DNA from: Kribbella catacumbae DSM 19601
GTDB taxonomy: Bacteria > Actinomycetota > Actinomycetes > Propionibacteriales > Kribbellaceae
Direction of reading: 5' to 3'
Length of the DNA: 60,300 bases
NCBI RefSeq assembly: GCF_000372465.1
Contig: NZ_AQUZ01000055.1
Span: forward strand, 1-60,300
A program made the position numbers and the translations under genes. This document shows, piece by piece, positions 17,259-25,402 of the stretch; position 1 is the stretch's first letter; every line of letters begins with the position of its first letter. The notes beneath the pieces were generated by a model that had not been told where the DNA came from, made no database searches, and saw nothing but the letters and a program-made list of their open reading frames with translations.

Positions 17259-17688
17259 GTTTGTGAACCTCGGTGTCGGCTGGGGTTAGTCGGCGGCCGT
17301 CGGCGGCGTGGATCTCCAAGGGCTTGAGCGGCTTGCCGTTGCGGCGGTCGAGAAGTTTTGAGTGGGGTTCGCCGGGGGCGAAGGAGAAGGCTTCGCCCCA
17401 TTGGCGGAGGGCGACGATGACTGGGAAGAGCGCCTCGCCCTTCGCGGTCAGGACGTATTCGTTGTGGGCGCCGGCCGGGGCCAGCTCGAGGATGCCGTTG
17501 TCGGTGAGCGCTTTGAGCCTTGCGCTGAGGATGTTCTTGGCGACGCCGAGGCTGCGCTGAAACTCGCCGAAGCGCCTACTGCCGTCGAACGCGTCCCGCA
17601 CGATCAGCAGCGACCACCAGTCGCCGACCGCGTCGACAGACCGCGCGACCGGGCAGTCCGCCATTCCAAAACTCGTTCGCTTCACCAT
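17251..17688 (-). CDS. HxlR-family transcriptional regulator
   Basis: 145 residues. The HxlR winged helix is complete: DCPVARSVDAVGDWWSLLIV, RDAFDGSRRFGEFQRSLG, AKNILSARLKALTDNGILEL and YVLTAKGEALFPVIVALRQW. It is divergent from the MFS gene with only 38 bases between. A long, nearly perfect inverted repeat fills that gap and is the obvious operator, so it probably represses both genes until an inducer of the exporter appears. Confidence 0.92.
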   Translation of the reverse strand: MVKRTSFGMADCPVARSVDAVGDWWSLLIVRDAFDGSRRFGEFQRSLGVAKNILSARLKALTDNGILELAPAGAHNEYVLTAKGEALFPVIVALRQWGEAFSFAPGEPHSKLLDRRNGKPLKPLEIHAADGRRLTPADTEVHKLS

Positions 17689-17734
17689 GGTTGCAACATG
17701 CTACCACCTGAGCCTACGGTAGCAAGATGCAACC
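17689..17734. promoter_or_regulatory. Operator between HxlR and MFS genes
   Basis: Two 17-base arms, 17689-17705 (GGTTGCAACATGCTACC) and 17718-17734 (GGTAGCAAGATGCAACC), pair at 15 of 17 positions around a 12-base centre. The left arm abuts the HxlR start codon (17686-17688) and the right arm contains the MFS ATG (17727-17729), so occupancy would block both genes. Arm length and symmetry suit two HxlR dimers. Confidence 0.75.
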
Positions 17735-18887
17735 ACAGAGGATCCTCCTGGCAGTGGCCGCCGGCGTCGCGGTGGCGAACGTGTACTTCGCGCAGCCGCT
17801 GCTGGTCACGATGGGCGCCGACCTCGGGATCTCGCCGGGGACCGTCGGCGCCTTCGTCACCGTCACCCAGATCGGCTACGGGCTCGGCCTGTTCTTCCTC
17901 GTCCCGCTCGGTGACCTGATCGATCGACGCCGGCTGATCCGCCTGCAGTTCCTGCTGCTGGCCGCGGCTTTGCTCCTGGTCGGGATCGCGAGCCACGCCG
18001 CGATGCTGCTGATCGGACTGGCCGCAGTGGGACTGCTCGCCGTCGTCACCCAGTCGCTGGTCGCCTTTGCCGCCTCGCTCAGCGCACCCGCCGAGCGAGG
18101 ACGCGCGGTCGGCACGGTCACCAGCGGCATCGTGATCGGCATCCTGCTGGCCCGCACCACCTCAGGTCTGCTCACGGACCTGGCGGGCTGGCGCTCGGTC
18201 TACCTGATCTCCTGCGGACTGAGCCTGCTGATCGCCTTGACGCTGTTCCGGACCGCCCCGCAACCACGAGCAAACCTCTCGTACTCCGCGCTGCTGCGCT
18301 CGACGCTGGCGCTCTGGCGAGAAGAGCCCGTGTTCCGCGCACGCGCAGTACTGGCGTTCTTCACCTTCGCCGCGTTCAGCACCTTGTGGAGTTCGGTGGT
18401 CCTGCCGCTCACCGAGAAGTCGTTGTCCCACACGGAGATCGGCGCGTTCGGCCTGATCGCCGCCGTCGGCGCACTCGCCGCCGGACCGGCCGGGCGGCTC
18501 AACGATCGGGGCCATGGGCAACTGGTGACGGTCGGTGCATCGGCGCTCCTGGCAACGAGTTGGTTGCTGATCGTCTGGACGCCACAATCCCTTTGGGCGT
18601 TGGCGATCGGTGCGATCGTACTGGACCTCGCCGTACAGGCTGTGCATGTCAGCAACCAGAGCCGCATCTACGAGTTGCGGCCCGAGGCGGGCAGCCGGCT
18701 GATTGGTGGCTACATGGTGTTCTACTCCGTCGGCAGCGGACTGGGCGCGATTCTGTCGACAGCGCTCTACTCCCGCTCCGGCTGGGTCGCCGTCTGCTTG
18801 CTAGGGGCAACCTTCAGCCTCGGCGCGCTGGCGACCGCAGGGCGACTCCAAGAGCAGCGAGAGCAAGCAGCCCCGCCAGCCAGGTGA
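17727..18887 (+). CDS. MFS transporter (DHA1-type efflux)
   Basis: 386 residues with twelve membrane segments. It starts AVAAGVAVANVYFAQPLLVT with the motif PLGDLIDRRRLI after helix 2, features of the AraJ/sugar-efflux-like drug exporters. All twelve helices seem to be present, unlike the two MFS remnants nearby. It is divergent from the HxlR regulator, whose operator covers this start codon. Substrate unknown. Its 3' end overlaps the convergent MFS remnant by 74 bases. Confidence 0.87.
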   Translation: MQPQRILLAVAAGVAVANVYFAQPLLVTMGADLGISPGTVGAFVTVTQIGYGLGLFFLVPLGDLIDRRRLIRLQFLLLAAALLLVGIASHAAMLLIGLAAVGLLAVVTQSLVAFAASLSAPAERGRAVGTVTSGIVIGILLARTTSGLLTDLAGWRSVYLISCGLSLLIALTLFRTAPQPRANLSYSALLRSTLALWREEPVFRARAVLAFFTFAAFSTLWSSVVLPLTEKSLSHTEIGAFGLIAAVGALAAGPAGRLNDRGHGQLVTVGASALLATSWLLIVWTPQSLWALAIGAIVLDLAVQAVHVSNQSRIYELRPEAGSRLIGGYMVFYSVGSGLGAILSTALYSRSGWVAVCLLGATFSLGALATAGRLQEQREQAAPPAR

Positions 18888-19353
18888 CAGTCGTGGTACC
18901 GAGGCCGTCCACCACTCGACCGCCGGCGAGCTCCCCGACGTACGCACCGGCCGGAACCCCGAGCACTGAGGCCACCGCGATACCACTGAAGATCAACGAC
19001 GTCGCCGGTCCGACAGACCGGGCCGCCACCAGTACTGCGAACGTCGGCGCCCAGGCTGCCAGCAAGCTCGCCACCGCCAGCAGCACCATCAACCCGACTA
19101 GCACCGCCCGCCGGTCGACCGTGCCCAGTACGCGTGGCAACAGCGGCGCGGACAACGCCGCCACCAGTCCGGTCACCGTCAGCGTCAACCCAGCGGTCCC
19201 CTCACCGACCGCGAGTTCTCCGCCGGTCGGCGTCAGTAGTCCCACCGGCAGCATCTCCGCCGTCACCACGCTGAAGACGGTCACCGCCATCGCCGCCGCC
19301 GCGGCCCAACCCTTCGCGGCTGTTGCCTCGGGCCTCTGAAGTACCTGTGTCAT
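18814..19353 (-). pseudogene. DHA1-type MFS exporter, internally deleted to 179 codons
   Basis: The frame is open but less than half the usual 390 residues remain. TM1-4 look normal (AVTVFSVVTAEMLPVGLLTP, LLPRVLGTVDRRAVLVGLMV). Then VLVAAR runs directly into SVGPATSLIFSGIAVASVLG, lacking a loop and helix, and VPAGAYVGELAGGRVVDGLG passes straight to a C-terminal helix, so TM6-11 are absent. Two in-frame internal deletions are the simplest explanation. A functional transporter is very unlikely. It faces a LysR remnant at its 5' end. Confidence 0.75.
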
Positions 19354-19790
19354 GCCAGCTGCTCCGGTCGCTCGAGCACCGGATCGGCGGGCAGCTCGTG
19401 GAACGGACCAGCCGGCGGGTCCGGCTGACTCCGCTCGGCCGGGAGTTCGTGGCGTCGCTGCGTCTGGCGTACGCCGCTCTGGAGCGCGTGGTCGAGTCCA
19501 CCCGGCAGACCGCGCGTGGAGTCGAAGGGCGACTGCGGATCGGGTTCCAGGGGACGGCGAACGACGACATCCTCTAGGCCGTCGCCGCGTTCCAGCAGCA
19601 GTACCCGGGCTGCACGATCGACGTCACCGAACTGCCGTTGAACGATCCGTTCAGCGCTTTGCGCAGACCCTCACGGTCTCCACCCGGCAGCTGATCCCGC
19701 CAGGCCCGGAAGTCCGTACGCTGCAGGAAGGCCTGTCGATGATCGCCTCGAACCGCGGCGGCATGCTGCTGTGCCATGCAGTTCTCGGAG
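19344..19790 (+). pseudogene. LysR-family regulator remnant
   Basis: Reads LLRSLEHRIGGQLVERTSRR, the end of a LysR helix-turn-helix, followed by VRLTPLGREFVASLRLAYAA and LRIGFQGTANDDIL, then an in-frame TAG (19576-19578), then AVAAFQQQYPGCTIDV and LPLNDPFSALR. The substrate domain resumes in another frame as PPGPEVRTLQEGLSMIASNR and GGMLLCHAV. Missing are the first 40 or so residues, a large central block and the C-terminus. It was probably the divergent regulator of the MFS remnant to its left; the gap between them is gone. Confidence 0.75.
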
Positions 19791-20393
19791 CCGATATCCG
19801 CGGCGTTCCCCGGCCTTCACGGTCGAGTGCTCAGCGTGCTGGCCAGGACCGAGCAGGCACTGACCGGGCGCGCCGTGGCAGGGCTGCTGATCCCGCCCGC
19901 AAGTGTGAGTGGAGTACAGAAGGTGCTCGACGATCTGGTGCGCAACGGGCTGGTCATCGCCCGGCCTGCCGGCCGCGCGAAGCTCTACACGCTGAACCGG
20001 GAGCACGTCGCCGCGGCCGCGATCGGAGAACTGGCCAACCTTCGCGACCGATTCCTCAGCCGGCTCCAGTCCGAGGCCGCGACTTGGAAGGTGCCCGCCG
20101 CGGCTGTCTGGCTGTTCGGCTCCACCTCGCGCGGACAGGGCGGACCGGACAGCGATATCGACGTCCTGGTAGTGCGTCCGGACAAGATCTCCGACTCGGA
20201 TCCACGCTGGCTGGAGCAGCTCGAAACCCTCGCCGACCACGCCACCCGCTGGTCCGGCAACCCCTGCGAGATCGTCGAGTACAGCAGCAGTGAACTGAAG
20301 CAACTCATCCGGCGCCGCGAACGCCTGATCACCGAACTCCGCCGGGACGCCATCCCCGTCGCCGGCACCTCACCCCACCAAACCCTGAAGTGA
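19776..20393 (+). CDS. Winged-helix / nucleotidyltransferase fusion (MNT-like)
   Basis: 205 residues. Residues 10-85 look like a MarR-type winged helix (GRVLSVLARTEQALTGRAVA, VQKVLDDLVRNGLVIARPAG). Residues 105-180 are a minimal nucleotidyltransferase with the signature WLFGSTSRGQGGPDSDIDVL, where the GS and DxD residues bind Mg-NTP. Such proteins occur as MNT antitoxins beside HEPN toxins that they AMPylate, but no HEPN gene is next to this one. The start ATG lies within the end of the LysR remnant, so the erosion came close to this gene without obviously damaging it. Confidence 0.75.
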   Translation: MQFSEPISAAFPGLHGRVLSVLARTEQALTGRAVAGLLIPPASVSGVQKVLDDLVRNGLVIARPAGRAKLYTLNREHVAAAAIGELANLRDRFLSRLQSEAATWKVPAAAVWLFGSTSRGQGGPDSDIDVLVVRPDKISDSDPRWLEQLETLADHATRWSGNPCEIVEYSSSELKQLIRRRERLITELRRDAIPVAGTSPHQTLK

Positions 20394-20428
20394 GTTAGGA
20401 CGTGCAACCCATCTCAGGGCGGATTTCT

Positions 20429-20528
20429 GTCCCGACCGACAGGACATAGTGCTCGCATTGGGGCTGGCTGCCGCTTCCGTGAGCGTGGCGCCCGGCCGAA
20501 CAACCGACTATGTCCTGTCGGTCGGGAC
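20429..20528. repeat. 100-base element with perfect 22-base terminal inverted repeats
   Basis: Bases 20429-20450 are the exact reverse complement of 20507-20528. The arms begin GTCCCGACCGACAGGAC and end in ACTATG-type sequence, and the 56-base interior has no gene. It sits between two convergent genes (stops at 20393 and 20598). It could be a very strong bidirectional terminator, a MITE-like miniature element or a REP-type palindrome. No target duplication is evident. The remaining gap sequence shows nothing else. Confidence 0.8.
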
Positions 20529-20597
20529 GGCAGAACAGGCGAACGGGTGTTCGGCTAGTTCATCGATGGCACCGGTCTGCATAGTCGCGCGGGCCGG

Positions 20598-21371
20598 CTA
20601 GTGGAAGAGCTGGAGGGTTCTGTGCCAGGGGTTGGAGCGGAGGTGGGGGTTGAGGAGGGCGGCTGCGACGCAGTACTTGCTGACTTGGATCGGGCGTACT
20701 CGTAGGTCGCGCAGTACCTCGTCGGCGGCTCCTGCGCGGCCGGCTGTTTTGCTTTCGACCAGGACGGCGTGAGGTGTGACGTCCACCGTCTGGTGGCGGC
20801 TGCTGAAGCGTAGGTCGATGTCGCAAGTGAGTCGAGCATGCCCATCGGGGTCCACCAGCGTGCTTCGTCGGTACGTCGTACTCAGCACCGGTCCGAGCCC
20901 AGTTTCAGCCTGTACGCCGTACTGCGTGCGCAACTGCTCAGCCAGGAAGTCCTGCGCCGCGGGCGTCAGCCGGGCGCGATCCTCCAGCGCATAAGGCATC
21001 CGCGACTTGACCGTCTCCGAGCGGTTGCCTTTCAGCTTGACCTCGAGGCTGCACTCATCGCTATCCAGGTAAGCGCGAGTCCTGAGCTTGTACCGGCGCC
21101 TCCGCCGCTGCACATGGTCCAGGTAGAGCTGGTGATCGGGAGTATCGAAGTACACCGACTCGTACCCGAAGGTGCGCTTCCCGTCGATCTGCAGAGCTGC
21201 GAACCGATCCCGCAGTCGCACTGTCAGCTCGATGAAGGTCTCAAGAGGCACCAGGTACTTGCGATCGATCCGCACCTGCAGGGCCGCCTCGGCGAGTACG
21301 TCGGCCAGCGTGATCGGCTGGAAGGGCTCGAGCGCGCCGGTCATCGCCGCCACCGTTCGACGCGCCGTCAT
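20598..21371 (-). CDS. VTC-domain protein (polyphosphate polymerase-like)
   Basis: 257 residues, essentially a single VTC/CYTH-like tunnel domain. The charged strands typical of the fold are visible: VRIDRKYLVPL, YESVYFDTPDHQLYLDH, RRRRRYKLRTRAYLDS, SLEVKLKGNRSETVK, RLTCDIDLRFSS and VLVESKT, and the C-terminal basic patch VRPIQVSKYCVA. Eukaryotic VTC4 makes polyphosphate from ATP; bacterial homologues are assigned by fold only. The gene overlaps the upstream DUF4956 gene by four bases (ATGA), so the soluble VTC domain probably works with that membrane partner. It may lie in one transcription unit with the two-component genes further upstream. Confidence 0.88.
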   Translation of the reverse strand: MTARRTVAAMTGALEPFQPITLADVLAEAALQVRIDRKYLVPLETFIELTVRLRDRFAALQIDGKRTFGYESVYFDTPDHQLYLDHVQRRRRRYKLRTRAYLDSDECSLEVKLKGNRSETVKSRMPYALEDRARLTPAAQDFLAEQLRTQYGVQAETGLGPVLSTTYRRSTLVDPDGHARLTCDIDLRFSSRHQTVDVTPHAVLVESKTAGRAGAADEVLRDLRVRPIQVSKYCVAAALLNPHLRSNPWHRTLQLFH

Positions 21372-21967
21372 GACGCGTACTGGTGGACGGGGACGGCGTT
21401 GACCGCCCTCGGCGCCGGCGGGCGGATCCGGTAGCGGACATCCACCACCGTGGTGTCGGTGACCAGATCCAGATCGAGGACGACGAAGTGCTTGATGTCC
21501 GCGCGCAGCAATGTTTCCAGGACCGGCCCGACCTCCCGGACGTCCGGGTAGGCACGATCGAGGATGACCTTCTGCCGCCGTGACCGGCTGGTCAGTCGCG
21601 GGTGGTCGACGACGTACATGACCGCCACGAGCAGAAAGCTCAGCGTCGGCGCGAGCCAGAACGGGCCGGGATGCAGGCCGTTCACCAGCCCCATCGCGAG
21701 CGCGATGAAGTAGTACGCCACTTCCTCCTGGGTGATCGAGTCCGAGCGCAGCCGGATGATCGAGAGGATGCCGAACAGGCCGAGGCCGAGCCCCATCCCG
21801 GCGCCGCTGCCGGCCAGCATCGCGGTGACGGCGAGCACGCCGATGTTCAACGCGACATAGGCCAGCAGCAGGTCACGCCGGTGATAGCGGCGGAAGTAGG
21901 TGCCATAGGCAAGTAGTGCGATCGCCAGCAGGTCGGCCGGTACGGTGAATCCCAGACCCGTCATCAT
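21368..21967 (-). CDS. DUF4956 membrane protein
   Basis: 199 residues with four to five helices (VPADLLAIALLAYGTYF, LLAYVALNIGVLAVTAML, GLGLGLFGILSIIRLRSDSI, FWLAPTLSFLLVAVMYVV) and a cytoplasmic C-terminal domain with alternating strands (VVLDLDLVTDTTVVDVRYRI). The segment GLFGILSIIRLRSDSITQEE is the DUF4956 hallmark. DUF4956 genes commonly accompany VTC genes, and here they overlap by four bases. The start may be either of two adjacent ATGs. 79 bases separate it from the response regulator, so co-transcription is possible. Confidence 0.88.
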   Translation of the reverse strand: MMTGLGFTVPADLLAIALLAYGTYFRRYHRRDLLLAYVALNIGVLAVTAMLAGSGAGMGLGLGLFGILSIIRLRSDSITQEEVAYYFIALAMGLVNGLHPGPFWLAPTLSFLLVAVMYVVDHPRLTSRSRRQKVILDRAYPDVREVGPVLETLLRADIKHFVVLDLDLVTDTTVVDVRYRIRPPAPRAVNAVPVHQYAS

Positions 21968-22046
21968 GCTTTCCTCTCAAGGGGTGGTGAGATCTCCACC
22001 CTCACGGCCGGCCGTGAGAGCTGGCTGAGGCCGTGATGAGAGAGTT

Positions 22047-22712
22047 CTAAGGTCGCAGCCGGTAGCCCATTCCGCGCACGGTCTGGATCCGGTCCTGGCC
22101 GAGCTTGCGGCGCAGGTACCGGATGTAGACGTCGACGACGTTGGAGCCCGGGTCGAAGTCGAAACCCCAGACCTGGGAGAGCAGTTGTTCGCGCGACAGC
22201 ACCTGATCCGGATGCCGGCAGAACACCTCGGCCAGCAGGAACTCCCGCGCCGTGAGCTCGACTGTCCGGCCGTCGACCAGCGCTCGCCGGGTGCGCAGGT
22301 CGAGGCCCAGATCGCCTACCTGCAAGACGTTCGCGTCCGCAGTACCGGAACTGTCGCTGCGCAGCCGTAGCCTGACTCGCGCCAGCAGTTCCTCGAAAGC
22401 GAACGGTTTGGCGAGGTAGTCGTCCGCGCCGCTCTCCAGGCCGGCCACCGTGTCGCGCACACTGTCCCGAGCGGTCAGGATCACGACCGGCATCGTGACT
22501 CTTGCCTCGCGCAACCGTCGCAGGACCGTGAAGCCGTCCACCCGGGGCAGCCCGATGTCGAGCACCAGCAGGTCGTAGCTCCCGCTCACGGCTTCGGAGT
22601 ACGCCGTCTCGCCGTCGCCGACCACCGTCGTCACGAACCCGTTGCCCCGTAGGCCCCGTTCGACGAAGGACGCGATCCGCTCCTCGTCCTCGGCGATCAA
22701 GATCCGGTTCAT
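22047..22712 (-). CDS. OmpR-family response regulator
   Basis: 221 residues from the ATG at 22710-22712 (MNRILIAEDEERIASFVERG). The receiver domain has the acidic pair EDE, the phospho-acceptor in LLVLDIGLPRVDGF, Thr in VVILTARD and Lys in DDYLAKPF. The C-terminal DNA-binding domain has LTAREFLLAEVFCRHPDQVL and the SNVVDVYIRYLRRKLG wing. Its start overlaps the sensor kinase stop by four bases. Likely targets are itself and the DUF4956/VTC genes downstream. Confidence 0.93.
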   Translation of the reverse strand: MNRILIAEDEERIASFVERGLRGNGFVTTVVGDGETAYSEAVSGSYDLLVLDIGLPRVDGFTVLRRLREARVTMPVVILTARDSVRDTVAGLESGADDYLAKPFAFEELLARVRLRLRSDSSGTADANVLQVGDLGLDLRTRRALVDGRTVELTAREFLLAEVFCRHPDQVLSREQLLSQVWGFDFDPGSNVVDVYIRYLRRKLGQDRIQTVRGMGYRLRP

Positions 22713-24106
22713 CCACGCACCTCCGGAAGAGTCAGTTCGAAACGCGCACCTGGTCCATCGTGGGCAACGACCCGTACGTCGCCGCCGTGCGCCCGGGCGA
22801 TCGAGCGGACGATCGACAACCCCAGTCCGGCCCCCTCGGTGCGGACCTGCTCGTCGCCGCGGACGAATCTCTCGAAGATCCGCTCGGCGTCCGCGGCCGC
22901 GATCCCGCTCCCCGAATCGGCAACCCACAACACCACCTGATCCGTCTCCACCCGCGATCCGACCGCGATCCGGTCGCCGGTCTTCGTGTGCCGCACCGCG
23001 TTCGACACCAGCTGCATCAGCGCCTGGGTCAGCCGCTGCCCGTCGGCGACGATCACCGCGTCGGCGGTCTCGTCCACCCGCCAGGTCCGGTCGGCCAGCG
23101 GCCGCGCCTTCGCGACCACCTCCACCACCAGCTCGGTCAGGTTGACCTCGGCCGGTGCGAGGAAGTCGGGCCGGTCGCTCTTGGCCAGCACCAGCAGATC
23201 GTCGACCATCCGGTTCATCCGGACCAGCTCGTCCAGCACCAGCGCCTTGGTCTCGGCGCGGTCGGCCGGATCGTCACTCATCAGCTCCAGGTGGCCGCGG
23301 ATCACCGTGATCGGCGTCCGCAGTTCGTGCCCGGCGTTGTCGGCGAACTCCCGTTGCGCCACGAACGCGACCTCCAGCCGGTCCAGCATCGTGTTGAAGG
23401 TCCGGGCCAGTTGCGCCACATCATCGTTGCCGACGACATCGATCCGGCGGCGGAGATCCGATTCGCCGATCTGCTCCGCGGTGGTACGAAGCTGCCGGAT
23501 GGGGGCCAGCACGCGTCCGGTGACCAGCCAGCAGGCCCCGGCGGCCATCGCAAGGGTGAGCGCACCGATGATGGCGAGCGCCCGCGCCGCATCCTCCGAC
23601 GGCTGCGCGATCATGTCGCGGAACTCGAGCACCACCAACTGGGCCCGCACGGGTTGCGTGCCGATCCGCATCGGCAGTACGCCGTACCGGACCTTGCCGG
23701 CGCTGCTCTGGACCCACCCGTACTCCGGTTCGGTGGCTCCTGCGATCCGCTGGACGAAGGCGGCGTCGGCGTCGAGCCGGGCCTGCGGCGAGCCCTGGCC
23801 GCGACGGTACGGGCGGCCGTCGACGATGCTGAAGAATGTCTCGGAGTCATCGGGCAGATTGAGCTGCAGCCAGCGTTCGAGCAGCTCCTCCGGCGTACGG
23901 AACGCACCGGCCGACGGCGAGGCGACATAGCTGCGGAACTTGTTGGCCTCGTGGCTCAGCTCGTCGTCGGCGGCCGAGTCGGCGCGAGCGGCGAGGACTT
24001 GCCAGGTCAGGAAGACGACGGCGCCCAGGGCCAGGGCCAGTACACCGAGCATCCAGGAGATGATCCGCAGCCGGGCGCTGATGACCGGCCGGCTCAACCG
24101 GACCAC
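22709..24106 (-). CDS. Sensor histidine kinase
   Basis: 465 residues. TM1 (IISWMLGVLALALGAVVFLT) and TM2 (ALAIIGALTLAMAAGACWLV) enclose an extracytoplasmic sensor of about 120 residues. A HAMP domain follows (VLAPIRQLRTTAEQIGESDL), then the H-box FADNAGHELRTPITVIRGHL, N-box LMQLVSNAVRHTK, G1 VADSGSGIA and G2 GAGLGLSIV. Partner of the overlapping OmpR-type regulator. A small acidic-tailed membrane protein gene lies three bases upstream of it in the same direction. The signal is unknown; linkage to VTC/DUF4956 suggests phosphate, ion or envelope stress, which is inference. Confidence 0.93.
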   Translation of the reverse strand: MVRLSRPVISARLRIISWMLGVLALALGAVVFLTWQVLAARADSAADDELSHEANKFRSYVASPSAGAFRTPEELLERWLQLNLPDDSETFFSIVDGRPYRRGQGSPQARLDADAAFVQRIAGATEPEYGWVQSSAGKVRYGVLPMRIGTQPVRAQLVVLEFRDMIAQPSEDAARALAIIGALTLAMAAGACWLVTGRVLAPIRQLRTTAEQIGESDLRRRIDVVGNDDVAQLARTFNTMLDRLEVAFVAQREFADNAGHELRTPITVIRGHLELMSDDPADRAETKALVLDELVRMNRMVDDLLVLAKSDRPDFLAPAEVNLTELVVEVVAKARPLADRTWRVDETADAVIVADGQRLTQALMQLVSNAVRHTKTGDRIAVGSRVETDQVVLWVADSGSGIAAADAERIFERFVRGDEQVRTEGAGLGLSIVRSIARAHGGDVRVVAHDGPGARFELTLPEVRG

Positions 24107-24109
24107 CGG

Positions 24110-24370
24110 TCAGTCATCGTCGTCCAGGTCATCCGCATCGTCGTCGGGGTCGTCCTGGCCGGCCGTCCGGGGCGAGGCCGGCGGAACCAGGCCCGCGCCG
24201 GGCTCCGGCGGTGAAGTCGGTGTCGTCGTCGGCGTGCCCGGTGCACCAGCAGGTATGACCACGGTCTCGCCGAGCTCAGGCGCGGACCGATCCAGGTATC
24301 GCGGCAGCACGAACCCGGCCACCGCCAGGACGACGGCGACTACCCCGTAGACCACTCGTGGAGATCGCAT
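24110..24370 (-). CDS. Small membrane-anchored protein with poly-aspartate tail
   Basis: 86 residues from the ATG at 24368-24370. One N-terminal helix (VVYGVVAVVLAVAGFVLPRY) is followed by a proline/threonine-rich extracytoplasmic stretch and a C-terminus of nearly pure Asp (DDPDDDADDLDDDD). It is three bases upstream of the sensor kinase and clearly in its operon. The tail could bind divalent cations next to the sensor; this is a guess. A TTG two codons upstream is an alternative start. Confidence 0.7.
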   Translation of the reverse strand: MRSPRVVYGVVAVVLAVAGFVLPRYLDRSAPELGETVVIPAGAPGTPTTTPTSPPEPGAGLVPPASPRTAGQDDPDDDADDLDDDD

Positions 24371-24430
24371 ACTCAAACTCTGCGATCCCTCCCGAAGAAC
24401 CGCATGAGCCGAACATTACAGATCTCTCAT

Positions 24431-25375
24431 CTAGCCGCTGATGGGCGACTCGAAAACCAGCAGCTCGGTGCCGGCGGTCTCTTCGCCGTCGTCGGGGGCG
24501 GTGAAGAGGCGCAGTTTGCTGCCGTCCACCTCCAGCGCCACCGGGTTGCGGGTCACCGAGTGGCCGGCGGCGGAGTACGACGGGAAGGGGATCTCGTGCA
24601 GGATCCGGTTGTCGTCCTTCAGGTCGAGCAGGGCGAGGCCGCCGAGCTCGAAGTTGCCACCTGTCGGCGTCTTGAGCCCGGTGACTCCGCCGCACAGCTG
24701 CTTGCTGCGGCTGACGTAGTCACAGTCCTGGTAGTCGAGCAGGTGGCTCTGGTTCGCCTTTGCCGCCAACTGCTTGCCGGAGGCTGTCCACTGATAGAGC
24801 GTCCGCGATCCCCAGCTGACGCCGTGCACCAGCCCGGTACGCCGATCCCGCACCACCCCGCCGACGTGATCGCGGACCCGGAACTCCTCGGTCACGCGGT
24901 AGTTCTTCGGGTTGATCTTGTAGACGATCGCCCGCGAGTTCGGCCGGTACTCCGCGCTCGGCACCCACACGTTCTCGCCATCGAAGTCGATCCCGCCCGG
25001 GTGGTACGCCGTACCCTCGCCGACCCGGATGTCCTTCTTGAGATTGCCCTGGCGATCCAGCACGAAGACGTGCCCGATCCCCTTACCCGGGCTCCGGTCA
25101 TAGCCATCCACCGGCACCGGGTAGCGCACCGGCGCCTCGAGTACCTCGACGCTGGACAGGAAGATCAGATCCCCCACCAGCGCAAACCCCTGCGGGTGGT
25201 ACGTCGGAAACCGCAACGGAATCCGCGCAACCTGCGCCCACGCAGTACTACGCGTTGTCCCCTCGAACGCCCGCGCAACCTGGTCATCCCGCCCGGCGGC
25301 ATCGGCCCCCACCACACTCAACCCCGCCACCAGCACCCCGGCCAACACGCTCGCCAGCACTGTCTTCCTACGCAT
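24431..25375 (-). CDS. Secreted DUF6454-type beta-propeller-like protein
   Basis: 314 residues from the ATG at 25373-25375, which starts a standard signal peptide (RRKTVLASVLAGVLVAGLSV, then GADAAG). The mature part has repeated strands ending in VFVLDRQGNLKKDIRVGEG, GGIDFDGENVWVPSAEYR and AIVYKINPKNYRV, a WD/SMP-30-like pattern matching what I recall as DUF6454. Two cysteines in CDYVSRSKQLC may form a disulfide. Exported protein of unknown role. Divergent from the SIMPL gene with 27 bases between. Confidence 0.75.
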   Translation of the reverse strand: MRRKTVLASVLAGVLVAGLSVVGADAAGRDDQVARAFEGTTRSTAWAQVARIPLRFPTYHPQGFALVGDLIFLSSVEVLEAPVRYPVPVDGYDRSPGKGIGHVFVLDRQGNLKKDIRVGEGTAYHPGGIDFDGENVWVPSAEYRPNSRAIVYKINPKNYRVTEEFRVRDHVGGVVRDRRTGLVHGVSWGSRTLYQWTASGKQLAAKANQSHLLDYQDCDYVSRSKQLCGGVTGLKTPTGGNFELGGLALLDLKDDNRILHEIPFPSYSAAGHSVTRNPVALEVDGSKLRLFTAPDDGEETAGTELLVFESPISG

Positions 25376-25402
25376 CACGACTCTCCTGTCAGACTGACCT
25401 GT

